NCBI RefSeq assembly: GCF_022919075.1
Contig: NZ_CP095078.1
Coordinates: forward strand, 3,534,001 to 3,598,000
Direction of reading: 5' to 3'
From: Nocardioides sp. W7
Lineage (GTDB): Bacteria > Actinomycetota > Actinomycetes > Propionibacteriales > Nocardioidaceae
Length of the DNA stretch: 64,000 nt
In this document: positions 32,249 through 39,129 of the stretch, piece after piece
Layout of the letters: every line of letters starts with the position of its first letter
Position numbering within the stretch: the first letter of the stretch is position 1
Position numbers and translations under genes: made by a program
Notes under the pieces: generated by a model
What the model was told of the DNA's origin: nothing
Seen by the model: the letters and a program-made list of their open reading frames with translations, nothing else
Databases searched by the model: none

Positions 32249-32675
32249 CGAGAGGCTCGCCCTCCCGGACGTCAACGTCCTGGTCGCGCTCACGAACCCG
32301 TCCCACGTCTTCCATGCCGAGGCACACCGCTGGCTCGGGGGAGTCACGCGTTTCGCAACGACACCCGTGACGGAGAGCGGCCTGGTCCGGATGTTGCTGA
32401 ACCCGGCGGTCGCTGGTCAGGCCGTGTCGATCGAGCAGGCGCTGGCCGTCCTTGCCGGCATCCGCGCCGACGCCCGTGCCGAGTTCGTCGCCGACGACAC
32501 CAGCCTCGCCGACGCGGGGATCGACACCACCGGCCTTGCCGGCTACCGCCAGGTGACGGACTGGCACCTGGTGAACCTGGCGGCGCGGTACGAAGCCGCT
32601 CTGGTCACCTTCGACCGCAGGCTCGCCCGAGCGGTCATGCCGGCGGACGCGGCCCGTGTCCTGTCGATCGGTTGA
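32226..32675 (+). CDS. vapC: VapC-type PIN-domain ribonuclease toxin
   Basis: 149 residues. The PIN acidic residues are visible: D15 in LPDVNVLVAL, E near 50 in VTESGLVRML, D near 112 in QVTDWHLVNLA and D in LVTFDRRLARA. This is the DVNVLVAL subgroup common in actinobacteria, which cleaves tRNA or rRNA when not bound by VapB. The ATG at 32226 lies inside vapB. First module of the toxin-antitoxin cluster. Confidence 0.92.
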   Translation: MTPSLRSDERLALPDVNVLVALTNPSHVFHAEAHRWLGGVTRFATTPVTESGLVRMLLNPAVAGQAVSIEQALAVLAGIRADARAEFVADDTSLADAGIDTTGLAGYRQVTDWHLVNLAARYEAALVTFDRRLARAVMPADAARVLSIG

Positions 32676-32743
32676 CCGGAGTGCCCGTTCAGGCACCGGG
32701 GGAGATGTCCGACGGCGGTTCTCCCGTCAATCTTGACCGAGAT

Positions 32744-32768
32744 GTACGTTTCGGCGCTTTCGTACTAA
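32744..32768 (+). promoter_or_regulatory. Possible operator/promoter of the Phd-RelE module
   Basis: GTACG at 32744-32748 and CGTAC at 32761-32765 are inverted repeats with a 12-base spacer, the right half overlapping a -10-like TACTAA at 32763-32768. The antitoxin ATG follows at 32778. This geometry suits autorepression by the antitoxin; there is no good -35 at the usual distance. Confidence 0.45.
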
Positions 32769-32777
32769 AGTGGGACC

Positions 32778-33044
32778 ATGCCGGAGATGTCCCTGACCGA
32801 GGCCCGCAGTCGGCTCGCCGACGTCATCGACGAGGCTCGGGTCGGGCACGACCCGGTCTTCCTCACACGTCGGGGACGACAGGTCGCCGCAGTGATCGAC
32901 GCCGACGACCTGCGTCAGCTCTTGGAGGCCGCCGAGGACCTGGCGGACATCCGGGCCGCCCAATCGGCACGCGAGGAGATGGCGGTCTCCGGCGAGTCTG
33001 CGGTGTCGTTGGCCGACCTCAAGGCCGAGCTCGGTATGGCCTGA
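32778..33044 (+). CDS. Phd/YefM-type antitoxin
   Basis: 88 residues. MPEMSLTEARSRLADVIDEARVGHDPVFLTRRGRQVAAVIDADDL is the Phd/YefM N-terminal fold that dimerises and binds DNA; the acidic/helical C-terminus binds the toxin. A perfect 13-base inverted repeat spans its stop codon (33040-33070) before the toxin gene starts 48 bases downstream. Confidence 0.9.
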   Translation: MPEMSLTEARSRLADVIDEARVGHDPVFLTRRGRQVAAVIDADDLRQLLEAAEDLADIRAAQSAREEMAVSGESAVSLADLKAELGMA

Positions 33045-33070
33045 ATCGGCGAGACGATCGCCGATTCAGG
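33040..33070 (+). promoter_or_regulatory. Perfect inverted repeat between antitoxin and toxin genes
   Basis: CCTGAATCGGCGA (33040-33052) pairs perfectly with TCGCCGATTCAGG (33058-33070) around the loop GACGA. The antitoxin TGA (33042-33044) is inside the left arm and the toxin ATG is 22 bases after the right arm. In mRNA this would be a very stable hairpin separating the two reading frames. Confidence 0.85.
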
Positions 33071-33091
33071 ACCTCGCGGCATAGGGCCCCC

Positions 33092-33352
33092 ATGACTCAC
33101 AGCGTTGATCTCTCACCGTCGGCGGCCCGGCAGTTGCGCAAGCTCGACCCGCAGGCGCGTCGTCGCATCGTCACCGTCCTCGAGCTGCTGAGCACCGAAC
33201 CACGGCCCGCCGGGGCGAAGAAGCTCGTCGGCGGAGAGGGCGAGTGGCGCGTGCGCACCGGTGACTACCGCATCGTTTACGAGATCCACGACACGATCCT
33301 GCTGGTGCTCGTCGTTGCTGTCGGGCACCGCCGAGACATCTACCGGGGGTAG
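33092..33352 (+). CDS. relE: RelE-family mRNA interferase toxin
   Basis: 86 residues from the ATG at 33092: SPSAARQLRKLDPQARRRIV, LVGGEGEWRVRTGDYRIVYEI and VGHRRDIYRG are RelE/ParE-type signatures, with the basic residues needed for mRNA cleavage on the ribosome. A longer open frame from 32672 runs through the antitoxin gene in another phase and is not used. It pairs with the Phd-type antitoxin upstream. Confidence 0.9.
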   Translation: MTHSVDLSPSAARQLRKLDPQARRRIVTVLELLSTEPRPAGAKKLVGGEGEWRVRTGDYRIVYEIHDTILLVLVVAVGHRRDIYRG

Positions 33353-33466
33353 CCCGCGTTGGGCAGGTCGGGAATCACACTCGTGTCGATGCGGGCTCGG
33401 GCCACCCAGCGGGGAAGTGGATCAGTTCCAGCCGCATTGGCTCAGCTGGTGCAAATCTAGACTACT

Positions 33467-33494
33467 TGACATAATGTCAGTTATCGGCGATATC
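33467..33494. repeat. AT-rich tandem palindromes in the island
   Basis: TGACATAATGTCA (33467-33479) and TATCGGCGATA (33482-33492) are two perfect palindromes, each with one central base, only two bases apart in a locally AT-rich stretch. Nothing else in the window has this composition. The arrangement resembles a recombination or transposon end, but no recombinase gene is present. Confidence 0.5.
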
Positions 33495-33539
33495 TACCGA
33501 GAGTCGGCATGGGATCCAGGAGCTCCCGTAACGCGAAAG

Positions 33540-34139
33540 CTAGGCGGTATCCGGGTGCACGAACGCACGACACATCGTGCCGTCAAAGTCTTCCTTCCCG
33601 TCCTCGTCGAAGCCGATCTTCTCCAGCACCCTGGCGCTCGCGTCGTTGCCGACGGCGACGATGGCCCGCAGCGGGACAGCAACGGTGTGCAACAGGTGCC
33701 AGCCCACCAAGGCTTCGGCGATCTCCGTGGCAAGACCGCGACCCCAACGGCTTCGCCGAATGAGATAGCTCAGTCCCCGGCTGTCGGACGTTCCACCGAA
33801 GCCTGCCCTACCGACCAACCGGTCATCGAGGTCCGCCAAGCGCCACTTGGTCCACCCACGGGCCGCGTGCTCGGCGATGTATCGATCGACCAGCTGCTCG
33901 ACCTCCGGGCGCGACTCAGGACGCCCATGGCGTACGAACTCCATCGTCTCTGGATCGGAGTGCACCTCGTGCAATGCCCCGACGTCGTCGACAACCCACG
34001 AGGTCAGTGTCAATCTCGGCGTCCTCAGAACGACTTCGCGCTGGGCTTCGATCCGACGGGCGCCACGCTCCACAACGCCATTCTTGCAGGCTCCACGCGT
34101 GACCCTCAGGGCGTTCACTCCCCTAGCCGGATCGGCCAT
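33540..34139 (-). CDS. GNAT acetyltransferase, RimJ/RimL type
   Basis: The core VVLRTPRLTLTSWVVDDVGALHEVHSDPETMEFV, GLSYLIRRSRWGRGLATEIAEALVGW and AIVAVGNDASARVLEKIGF is a RimJ/RimL-like acetyltransferase with the acetyl-CoA loop RWGRGLA. The start is uncertain: ATG at 34139 (199 residues) is annotated, a GTG at 34073 would give 177 residues, closer to the family norm. It lies between the RelE and YoeB modules and has lower GC codon choice than neighbours, in keeping with horizontal transfer. Substrate unknown. Confidence 0.82.
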   Translation of the reverse strand: MADPARGVNALRVTRGACKNGVVERGARRIEAQREVVLRTPRLTLTSWVVDDVGALHEVHSDPETMEFVRHGRPESRPEVEQLVDRYIAEHAARGWTKWRLADLDDRLVGRAGFGGTSDSRGLSYLIRRSRWGRGLATEIAEALVGWHLLHTVAVPLRAIVAVGNDASARVLEKIGFDEDGKEDFDGTMCRAFVHPDTA

Positions 34140-34186
34140 CTGGACCCGCCCTGAACACCGGCTCCGATGACTGTTCCCACTGACCA

Positions 34187-34444
34187 TCACGTGTAGTGCA
34201 ACCGCGCCTGCAGGATCACCAGGTCGTCATCGTCGACCAGATAGACCAGCCGGTGCTCATCGGTGATGCGTCGCGACCAGGCGCCCGCCAGCATGTGCTT
34301 GAGCGGCTCGGGTTTGCCGATGCCCTGCGTCGGATCCCGCACCGCGTCGTCGATGAGTCGGTTGATCCGTTTGAGGATCTGCCGGTCGGCTTGCAGCCAG
34401 TACGTGTAGTCGTCCCAGCCGTTCGGGGTGACGGCGAGCCTCAC
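34187..34444 (-). CDS. yoeB: YoeB-type mRNA interferase toxin
   Basis: 85 residues. The catalytic residues of E. coli YoeB fall at identical positions: E46 (GKPEPLK), R65 (DEHRLVY) and H83 (ARLHY), with WSRRI and the C-terminal HY conserved. YoeB cleaves mRNA at the ribosomal A site. GTG start at 34444 overlaps the antitoxin stop as GTGA. Confidence 0.95.
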   Translation of the reverse strand: MRLAVTPNGWDDYTYWLQADRQILKRINRLIDDAVRDPTQGIGKPEPLKHMLAGAWSRRITDEHRLVYLVDDDDLVILQARLHYT

Positions 34445-34686
34445 TCGACGAGATCGTGCTCGTGCCGATCGCCGGACCTCGCCTGCTGGAGACTCTCGAG
34501 GAGCCGCTTCGAGTTCGCCGGCACCCGGAGCAGGTGTGCCGTCTCTTCGAGAGCGGCGAACTCGTCGGCCGAGATCAGGACCGCGTTGCCGCGCCGCGAG
34601 GTGATCTCCACGGCAATGCGGTCGTTGTTGACCATCTCGATCAGCGGGAGGAGCTGCTTGCGGGCCTCGCTCGCAGTGACGGACAT
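34441..34686 (-). CDS. yefM: YefM-type antitoxin
   Basis: 81 residues. MSVTASEARKQLLPLIEMVNNDRIAVEITSRRGNAVLISADEFAALEET is a classic Phd/YefM N-terminus; the acidic C-terminus neutralises YoeB. ATG at 34686 with GGAGAT ahead. Upstream, GTGGGACCGTAAAGTCGTACC carries a TAAAGT -10-like element and a GTAC core similar to the site before the other Phd-type antitoxin. Confidence 0.95.
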   Translation of the reverse strand: MSVTASEARKQLLPLIEMVNNDRIAVEITSRRGNAVLISADEFAALEETAHLLRVPANSKRLLESLQQARSGDRHEHDLVE

Positions 34687-34782
34687 GGGATCTCCTTCGA
34701 CTGGTACGACTTTACGGTCCCACTCTGTGATCGCCGAGCGATCGACCCCGGCTCACGGTGACCGGGTGGCCAGAATCCAAGG

Positions 34783-34920
34783 TCATCGACAGGCGTCAGC
34801 TCGATGGACGACGGCGACGACCGTGCCCAGGTGCTGCTCCTCATCGATCCGGAAGACCACGCGGTAGGTCCCGCGTCGAGCGCTGTGCCGGCGGAGTGCC
34901 TCAGGGAGCGGCGAGTGCAG
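34783..34920 (-). pseudogene. C-terminal remnant of a RelE/ParE-type toxin
   Basis: About 45 codons encode LPEALRRHSARRGTYRVVFRIDEEQH and end in VVAVVHRADACR, the end of a RelE-type toxin (compare RRGxYRVVYxID and HRxDVYR). The N-terminal half is missing and the frame runs back into the coding sequence of the next gene, which overlaps it by 20 bases. No antitoxin for it is present. It looks like the relic of a fourth module at the island edge. Confidence 0.7.
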
Positions 34921-35470
34921 CCAGCGCGTCCGGGCTCTCCGGCCCGACGAAGACGGCGTACTCACGCGGTGCGTCGACCCAGATGCCCTGGATCACCCGA
35001 CTGGTGAGGTTGAACTCGTCGCCCTCGATCTTCTTCATGACCTGGTGACCCTGCACCTGCACCCAGGGCTCGGATGCCTTCTCCCAGCTGACGCCGCCGA
35101 TCGTCTCGGCGTCGGTGGCGGAGAAGATCGCGCTCGCGTCCTCGGGGACCTTGCTCACGCACTCGTAGCTGACCTGGGCGACGTAGACGACCTCCGGCCC
35201 CTCGCCAGGCTGGTACGCCGCGCAGTCCGCCACGGTCTGAGTCCCCCAGGCCTCGGCGACCGCGGGCACCAGCAGCCGTTCCGGTCGCGCGGACGCATCG
35301 CCCGTCGCGGAGGCACTGCTCCCGGTGGCGGGCGGCGACGAGTCTGCCGAACCTTCGTCGTCACCGCGGACGAGCTGCCCGATGACGACCGCCCCGACGA
35401 TGACGACCACGACGGCGAGTGCCGCGAGGAAGGGTGTCCGGGACGACCCGGTGCGGGTCTCTTCGGTCAT
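34901..35470 (-). CDS. Membrane-anchored extracytoplasmic protein of unknown function
   Basis: 189 residues. One N-terminal membrane segment (about 13-35), a Ser/Ala/Asp-rich spacer, then a soluble region with two cysteines (VADCAAY and YECVSK) that may form a disulfide. I recognise no family. Its 3' end overlaps the toxin remnant, so the island boundary appears to lie at its C-terminus. Confidence 0.72.
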   Translation of the reverse strand: MTEETRTGSSRTPFLAALAVVVVIVGAVVIGQLVRGDDEGSADSSPPATGSSASATGDASARPERLLVPAVAEAWGTQTVADCAAYQPGEGPEVVYVAQVSYECVSKVPEDASAIFSATDAETIGGVSWEKASEPWVQVQGHQVMKKIEGDEFNLTSRVIQGIWVDAPREYAVFVGPESPDALAALAAP

Positions 35471-35580
35471 CGGATCCTCCAGGGCTGGGCCGTTGAACTG
35501 ACCCGGGCAATGTAACCCCCGGGGCGAACCACCGGCCCACCACGCCTCGAGAGGCGGCGAGTGAATAGGATGTCGCCACC

Positions 35581-35979
35581 ATGACGACTCCTGCCAAGCC
35601 CTCCGACGTGACCGCCCCGGCCGCCGCGGCCTACGAGCCGGTCCCCGTGCTCGCTCCCCTCGGCTGGGTGCTGGTGCTGATCACCGGCCTCCTGGTTGTG
35701 ATCTCGACCTGGTACGTCTATCCGCAGGACGCCGAGGCGATGTGGGCCGGCTACCGCGGCGGCATGGTCGCGACCGTGGTCGTCGTGGCGTCCTTCGTGC
35801 TGCGCACCCGGGTCAACCACGCACCGGCGATCGCCGTCATCGGCCTCGGCGGCGCGCTGCTCATCCTCTTCGCGCTGGTGTACGACGACACCACGAGCAT
35901 CTTCGTCACCGAGCTCGGCGGCGGCGTGCTGATCCTGCTCGGCGCGCTGCTCTGCGCCTCCGGTCGCCGCGAGGCCTGA
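35581..35979 (+). CDS. Small four-helix membrane protein
   Basis: 132 residues with four predicted membrane segments (about 24-44, 55-70, 76-96, 100-122) and a Pro/Ala-rich cytosolic N-terminus. No family recognised. The ATG at 35581 follows GAATAGGATGTCGCCACC, which includes a -10-like TAGGAT close to the start, so it may be leaderless. Confidence 0.72.
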   Translation: MTTPAKPSDVTAPAAAAYEPVPVLAPLGWVLVLITGLLVVISTWYVYPQDAEAMWAGYRGGMVATVVVVASFVLRTRVNHAPAIAVIGLGGALLILFALVYDDTTSIFVTELGGGVLILLGALLCASGRREA

Positions 35980-36170
35980 GCGCCCGACGCTCGACCGCGG
36001 CCCGTCCGCACAGCGCCGGTCTGGCCCGTCCGGGTCATGCCGGCGACGTCCGCTCGGGTCAGTCTGGTGACCCACCTGCGCGTTACCGGTGCGTTCTCCG
36101 ACGATCTGGGGTGCGTTGTCCGTACGTTCGGGTGAGAGCCGACGGAGCGCACGCGAGGGGAGGTCGAGCC

Positions 36171-36323
36171 ATGTGGGACACCGTCCAGTCGAGCGACGAG
36201 CACCTGTCGCACGATCGCCCCTGCCCGCGCTGCGGGCACGGGATGCACACGTTCCTGGCCTGCGGCGACGGCTGCAGCTGCCAGCCGGCCCCACAGCCGG
36301 GCCCGGAGCGCCGGGCCGCCTGA
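36171..36323 (+). CDS. Small zinc-ribbon-like protein
   Basis: 50 residues: MWDTVQSSDEHLSHDRPCPRC starts a pattern CPRCGHGMHTFLACGDGCSC with five cysteines and a histidine positioned for zinc binding. ATG at 36171 preceded by GAGGGGAGG at 36155-36163, an excellent ribosome binding site, which supports translation. Stand-alone; function unknown. Confidence 0.72.
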   Translation: MWDTVQSSDEHLSHDRPCPRCGHGMHTFLACGDGCSCQPAPQPGPERRAA

Positions 36324-36347
36324 GGGCCGGCTGAGCCGGGCGTCCGG

Positions 36348-38024
36348 TCAGCCGATCCCGTCGATGTCGGCGACCATCCGCAGCCGGGGTCGTCGTACGT
36401 CGTCCCCGTCGACCTCGCCGCACCACCAGCGGACCCGCAGTCCGTCCGGCAGCACCTCCAGCACCGCGAGGTTGTTGTCGTACCAGGGCCCCTTCGTGAG
36501 CCGCCAGCGCAGCGGTGACCGCGGCATCCGTCCGCGGGTCAGGCGGCCGGTGGGCCGCGCGCGCCCCATGCCGGCCAGCTTGGTGGCGCGACGCATGAAC
36601 GCCGGCAGCGGATTGCGGATCGGCGAGCAGACCGCCTGGACGATCCGGCTGGTGACCTCGACGCCCTCGGCCGGGTCCGGCCACGCCTCCGCCACGTAGC
36701 TGTGGTGCACGTCGCCGGAGAGGAAGGTCACCGAGCGCGGCGCCCGGCCACGACGGCCAGCGCCGACTTCGAGGACCATCCGGCCCACCTGCGCGAAGCC
36801 CTCCTGGAAGGCCGCCCAGTGCTCCAGGTCGGCCCCCTGGCGCACCTTCTCCCCCAGCGGCATCAGCAGCCGTCCGAACCGACCGGTCGCCACGGCCTCG
36901 CTGAACGACTCGGCGTGGTGGATCGCCGGCGCGAGCAGGAACGGCAGCGACGTACCGATCAGCAGGTGGTCGACGTCGCCGCGCAGCTGCTCGTCGAGCC
37001 ACGCCATCTCGGCGTCGTCGAGGATCGAGCGACGCTCGGGCTGGAGCACCCGGGCCGCGCGGGAGTCGACGACCACCAGCCGCGCCTGGGTGTCGAAGTC
37101 GCGCGCGAAGCTCCAGCGATAGCTGTCCGGACGCTGGTCCGCGTCGTCGGCGAGCCGGTCGAGCTCCTCGGTGATGTCCAGCTCCCCCGGGCCGTCGTAC
37201 GACGCGATCCGCTGCCAGAGCGGATCGTCGGCCCGATCGGCCCGGCTCAGGTTGCCGATGTGCTGGTAGACCCAGTACGACGCCAGCCCGGCCACGACCC
37301 GTTCGCGCCACCAGTCGGTGGCCTCCATCTTGCGGCGCCAGCTCAGACTGGTGTTCCAGTCGTCGCGGATGTCGTGGTCGTCGAAGATCATCGCGCTCGG
37401 CATCGTCGACAGCAGCCACCGGTTCGCCGGGTCGCTCCAGGCGAGCCGGTAGAGGTGGGCGTACTCCTCGTAGTCCTTCAGCTCGTACCACGGCGACTGC
37501 GTCGGGTCGCGGCGGTCCTCGATGAACGCCTTCATCTCGTCGCTGGTGTCGTCGGCGTAGACCTGGTCGCCGAGGAACAGCACCAGGTCCGGCCACCCGT
37601 CCGCGTCGCCGTCGTCGGTGATGCCGGCCATCCTCAGCGCGTAGGCGCGCAGCGCGTCCACCCCGTGCGCGGCGTGGCCGGTCTCGTCGTGGGACACGCT
37701 GACCCGGCAGGACCCGAACGCCATCCGCAGCGGCTTGCCGGGCCGGAGCGTCGCGATCAGGCTGTCGCCGTACTCGTGGTCGGCCAGGGGCCACACGCGC
37801 TCCCCGTCGACGGAGACGGAGTACGCCGTGTGGCTGCCCGGCTCGAGTCCCTCCACCTCGACCAGGGCGTAGTGGTGCCCGTGCGCCGCGAAGGTGCGGG
37901 CGGTCGCGGCCCGGTCCCCCGCGGTGACGACCACCGTGGCGGCGTCCTCGGTCTCGACCCAGACGGTGGCGGACGTGTCGTCGACGTGTCGCAACAGCGG
38001 GCCGAGGCGGAGCGGTGAGGTCAC
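36348..38024 (-). CDS. Alkaline phosphatase D (PhoD-like) family metallophosphoesterase
   Basis: 558 residues. PhoD-type motifs: AFGSCRVS, LVLFLGDQVYADD, MIFDDHDIRDDWN and FLSGDVHHSYVAEA, all metal or phosphate ligands. No twin-arginine signal peptide is seen, unlike classical secreted PhoD, so it may act in the cytoplasm. It would hydrolyse phosphodiesters or phosphomonoesters. GTG start at 38024 overlaps the alcohol dehydrogenase stop by four bases. Confidence 0.92.
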   Translation of the reverse strand: MTSPLRLGPLLRHVDDTSATVWVETEDAATVVVTAGDRAATARTFAAHGHHYALVEVEGLEPGSHTAYSVSVDGERVWPLADHEYGDSLIATLRPGKPLRMAFGSCRVSVSHDETGHAAHGVDALRAYALRMAGITDDGDADGWPDLVLFLGDQVYADDTSDEMKAFIEDRRDPTQSPWYELKDYEEYAHLYRLAWSDPANRWLLSTMPSAMIFDDHDIRDDWNTSLSWRRKMEATDWWRERVVAGLASYWVYQHIGNLSRADRADDPLWQRIASYDGPGELDITEELDRLADDADQRPDSYRWSFARDFDTQARLVVVDSRAARVLQPERRSILDDAEMAWLDEQLRGDVDHLLIGTSLPFLLAPAIHHAESFSEAVATGRFGRLLMPLGEKVRQGADLEHWAAFQEGFAQVGRMVLEVGAGRRGRAPRSVTFLSGDVHHSYVAEAWPDPAEGVEVTSRIVQAVCSPIRNPLPAFMRRATKLAGMGRARPTGRLTRGRMPRSPLRWRLTKGPWYDNNLAVLEVLPDGLRVRWWCGEVDGDDVRRPRLRMVADIDGIG

Positions 38025-39037
38025 GGCTGGATCATTACCTTGATCGCTCGTCTTTCATCCATCGCCCGGTAGCCCTCGGCGACCTCGTCGAGCGGCAGCG
38101 TGGCGTCGAAGACCCGGCCTGGGTCGATCCGGCCGTCGAGCACCAGCTCCAGGAGCTCGGGCAGGTAGCGGCGCACAGGGGCGATCCCGCCGGCCAGGCC
38201 GACGTTCTTGGAGAACATCGTGCGGACCGGGAGCTCGACGCCGTGCGGGACGCCGACGAAGCCCACCGTCGAGCCGGGACGGGCCACGCCGAACGCGGTG
38301 CGCATCGCCGCGTCGGTGCCGACGCACTCCAGGACCGAGTCGGCCCCGACTCCCCCGGTGATCTCCTTGACGGCCGCGCCGCCCTCCCGGCCCCGCTCCG
38401 CCACGATGTGGGTGGCACCGAACGCGCGGGCCAGCTCCTGGCGCGGCTGGTGGCGCGACATGGCGATGATCGTCTCGGCGCCCATCGTGGCGGCGGCCAG
38501 GACCCCGCAGAGCCCGACCGCGCCGTCGCCGATGACGACGGCGGTCCCGCCCTCCCGTACGCCGGCCGCGACCGCGGCGTGCCAGCCGGTCGGCATCACG
38601 TCGGACAGCGCCAGCAGGGACGGAACCATCGTGGCGTCGGGGACACCGTCGAGCTTCACCAGGCTGCCCTCGGCCTGGGTGACCCGGGCGTACTCCGCCT
38701 GGCCGCTCACCGTGATCCCGTAGTTCACGCATGCGCTTTGCACGCCGGCCTGGCAGTGGACGCAGGTGTTGTCGCAGTGGTCGAACGGGACGATCACGAA
38801 GTCGCCGGGCCGGAACGAGGACACGGCGCCACCGACCTCCTCGACCACGCCGATGCACTCGTGGCCGATGGTCTGCCCGGCGGTGATGTCGTTCTCGCCG
38901 CGATAGGGCCACAGGTCGGATCCGCAGATGCAGCCGGCGGTGACCCTGACGATGGCGTCGGTCGGCGCCTCGATGGTGGGGTCGGGGACCTCCGACACGC
39001 GAATGTCCCCGGGGGCGTGGATGGTCGTCGCTCGCAT
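38021..39037 (-). CDS. Zinc-dependent alcohol dehydrogenase family protein
   Basis: 338 residues. MRATTIHAPGDIRVSEVPDPT is the usual N-terminus; CICGSDLWPYRG and GHECIGVVEEVG hold the catalytic zinc ligands; DHCDNTCVHCQAG has the structural-zinc cysteines; AVVIGDGAVGLCGVLAA is the NAD(P)-binding loop. The substrate is unknown. ATG at 39037. It heads an operon with the PhoD-like gene. Confidence 0.94.
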   Translation of the reverse strand: MRATTIHAPGDIRVSEVPDPTIEAPTDAIVRVTAGCICGSDLWPYRGENDITAGQTIGHECIGVVEEVGGAVSSFRPGDFVIVPFDHCDNTCVHCQAGVQSACVNYGITVSGQAEYARVTQAEGSLVKLDGVPDATMVPSLLALSDVMPTGWHAAVAAGVREGGTAVVIGDGAVGLCGVLAAATMGAETIIAMSRHQPRQELARAFGATHIVAERGREGGAAVKEITGGVGADSVLECVGTDAAMRTAFGVARPGSTVGFVGVPHGVELPVRTMFSKNVGLAGGIAPVRRYLPELLELVLDGRIDPGRVFDATLPLDEVAEGYRAMDERRAIKVMIQP

Positions 39038-39100
39038 GCTGGCATCCTTGCAGGGCGCTCCACTCCCCCCGGCCACGCCCGGTCGCAGCCCGTGTTGCGT

Positions 39101-39118
39101 TATCTCACATGTGAGTTA
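39101..39118. promoter_or_regulatory. Palindromic operator candidate upstream of the HTH-MurA fusion
   Basis: CTCACATGTGAG (39104-39115) is a perfect 12-base palindrome, extended to TATCTCACATGTGAGTTA with 16 of 18 positions symmetric. It ends 12 bases before the ATG at 39130, a place where a bound protein would block transcription or initiation. The gene downstream encodes its own HTH domain, so autoregulation is plausible. Confidence 0.6.
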
Positions 39119-39129
39119 CCGTGGGTGAC

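Noticed and set aside
33540..34139. GNAT as a TacT-type toxin
   Set aside because: It has RimJ/RimL-type sequence and no adjacent ribbon-helix-helix antitoxin gene, which toxin GNATs require.
31980..34920. Prophage or integrative element with its own integrase
   Set aside because: Only toxin-antitoxin genes and a GNAT are present. No integrase, transposase or phage structural gene was found on either strand.
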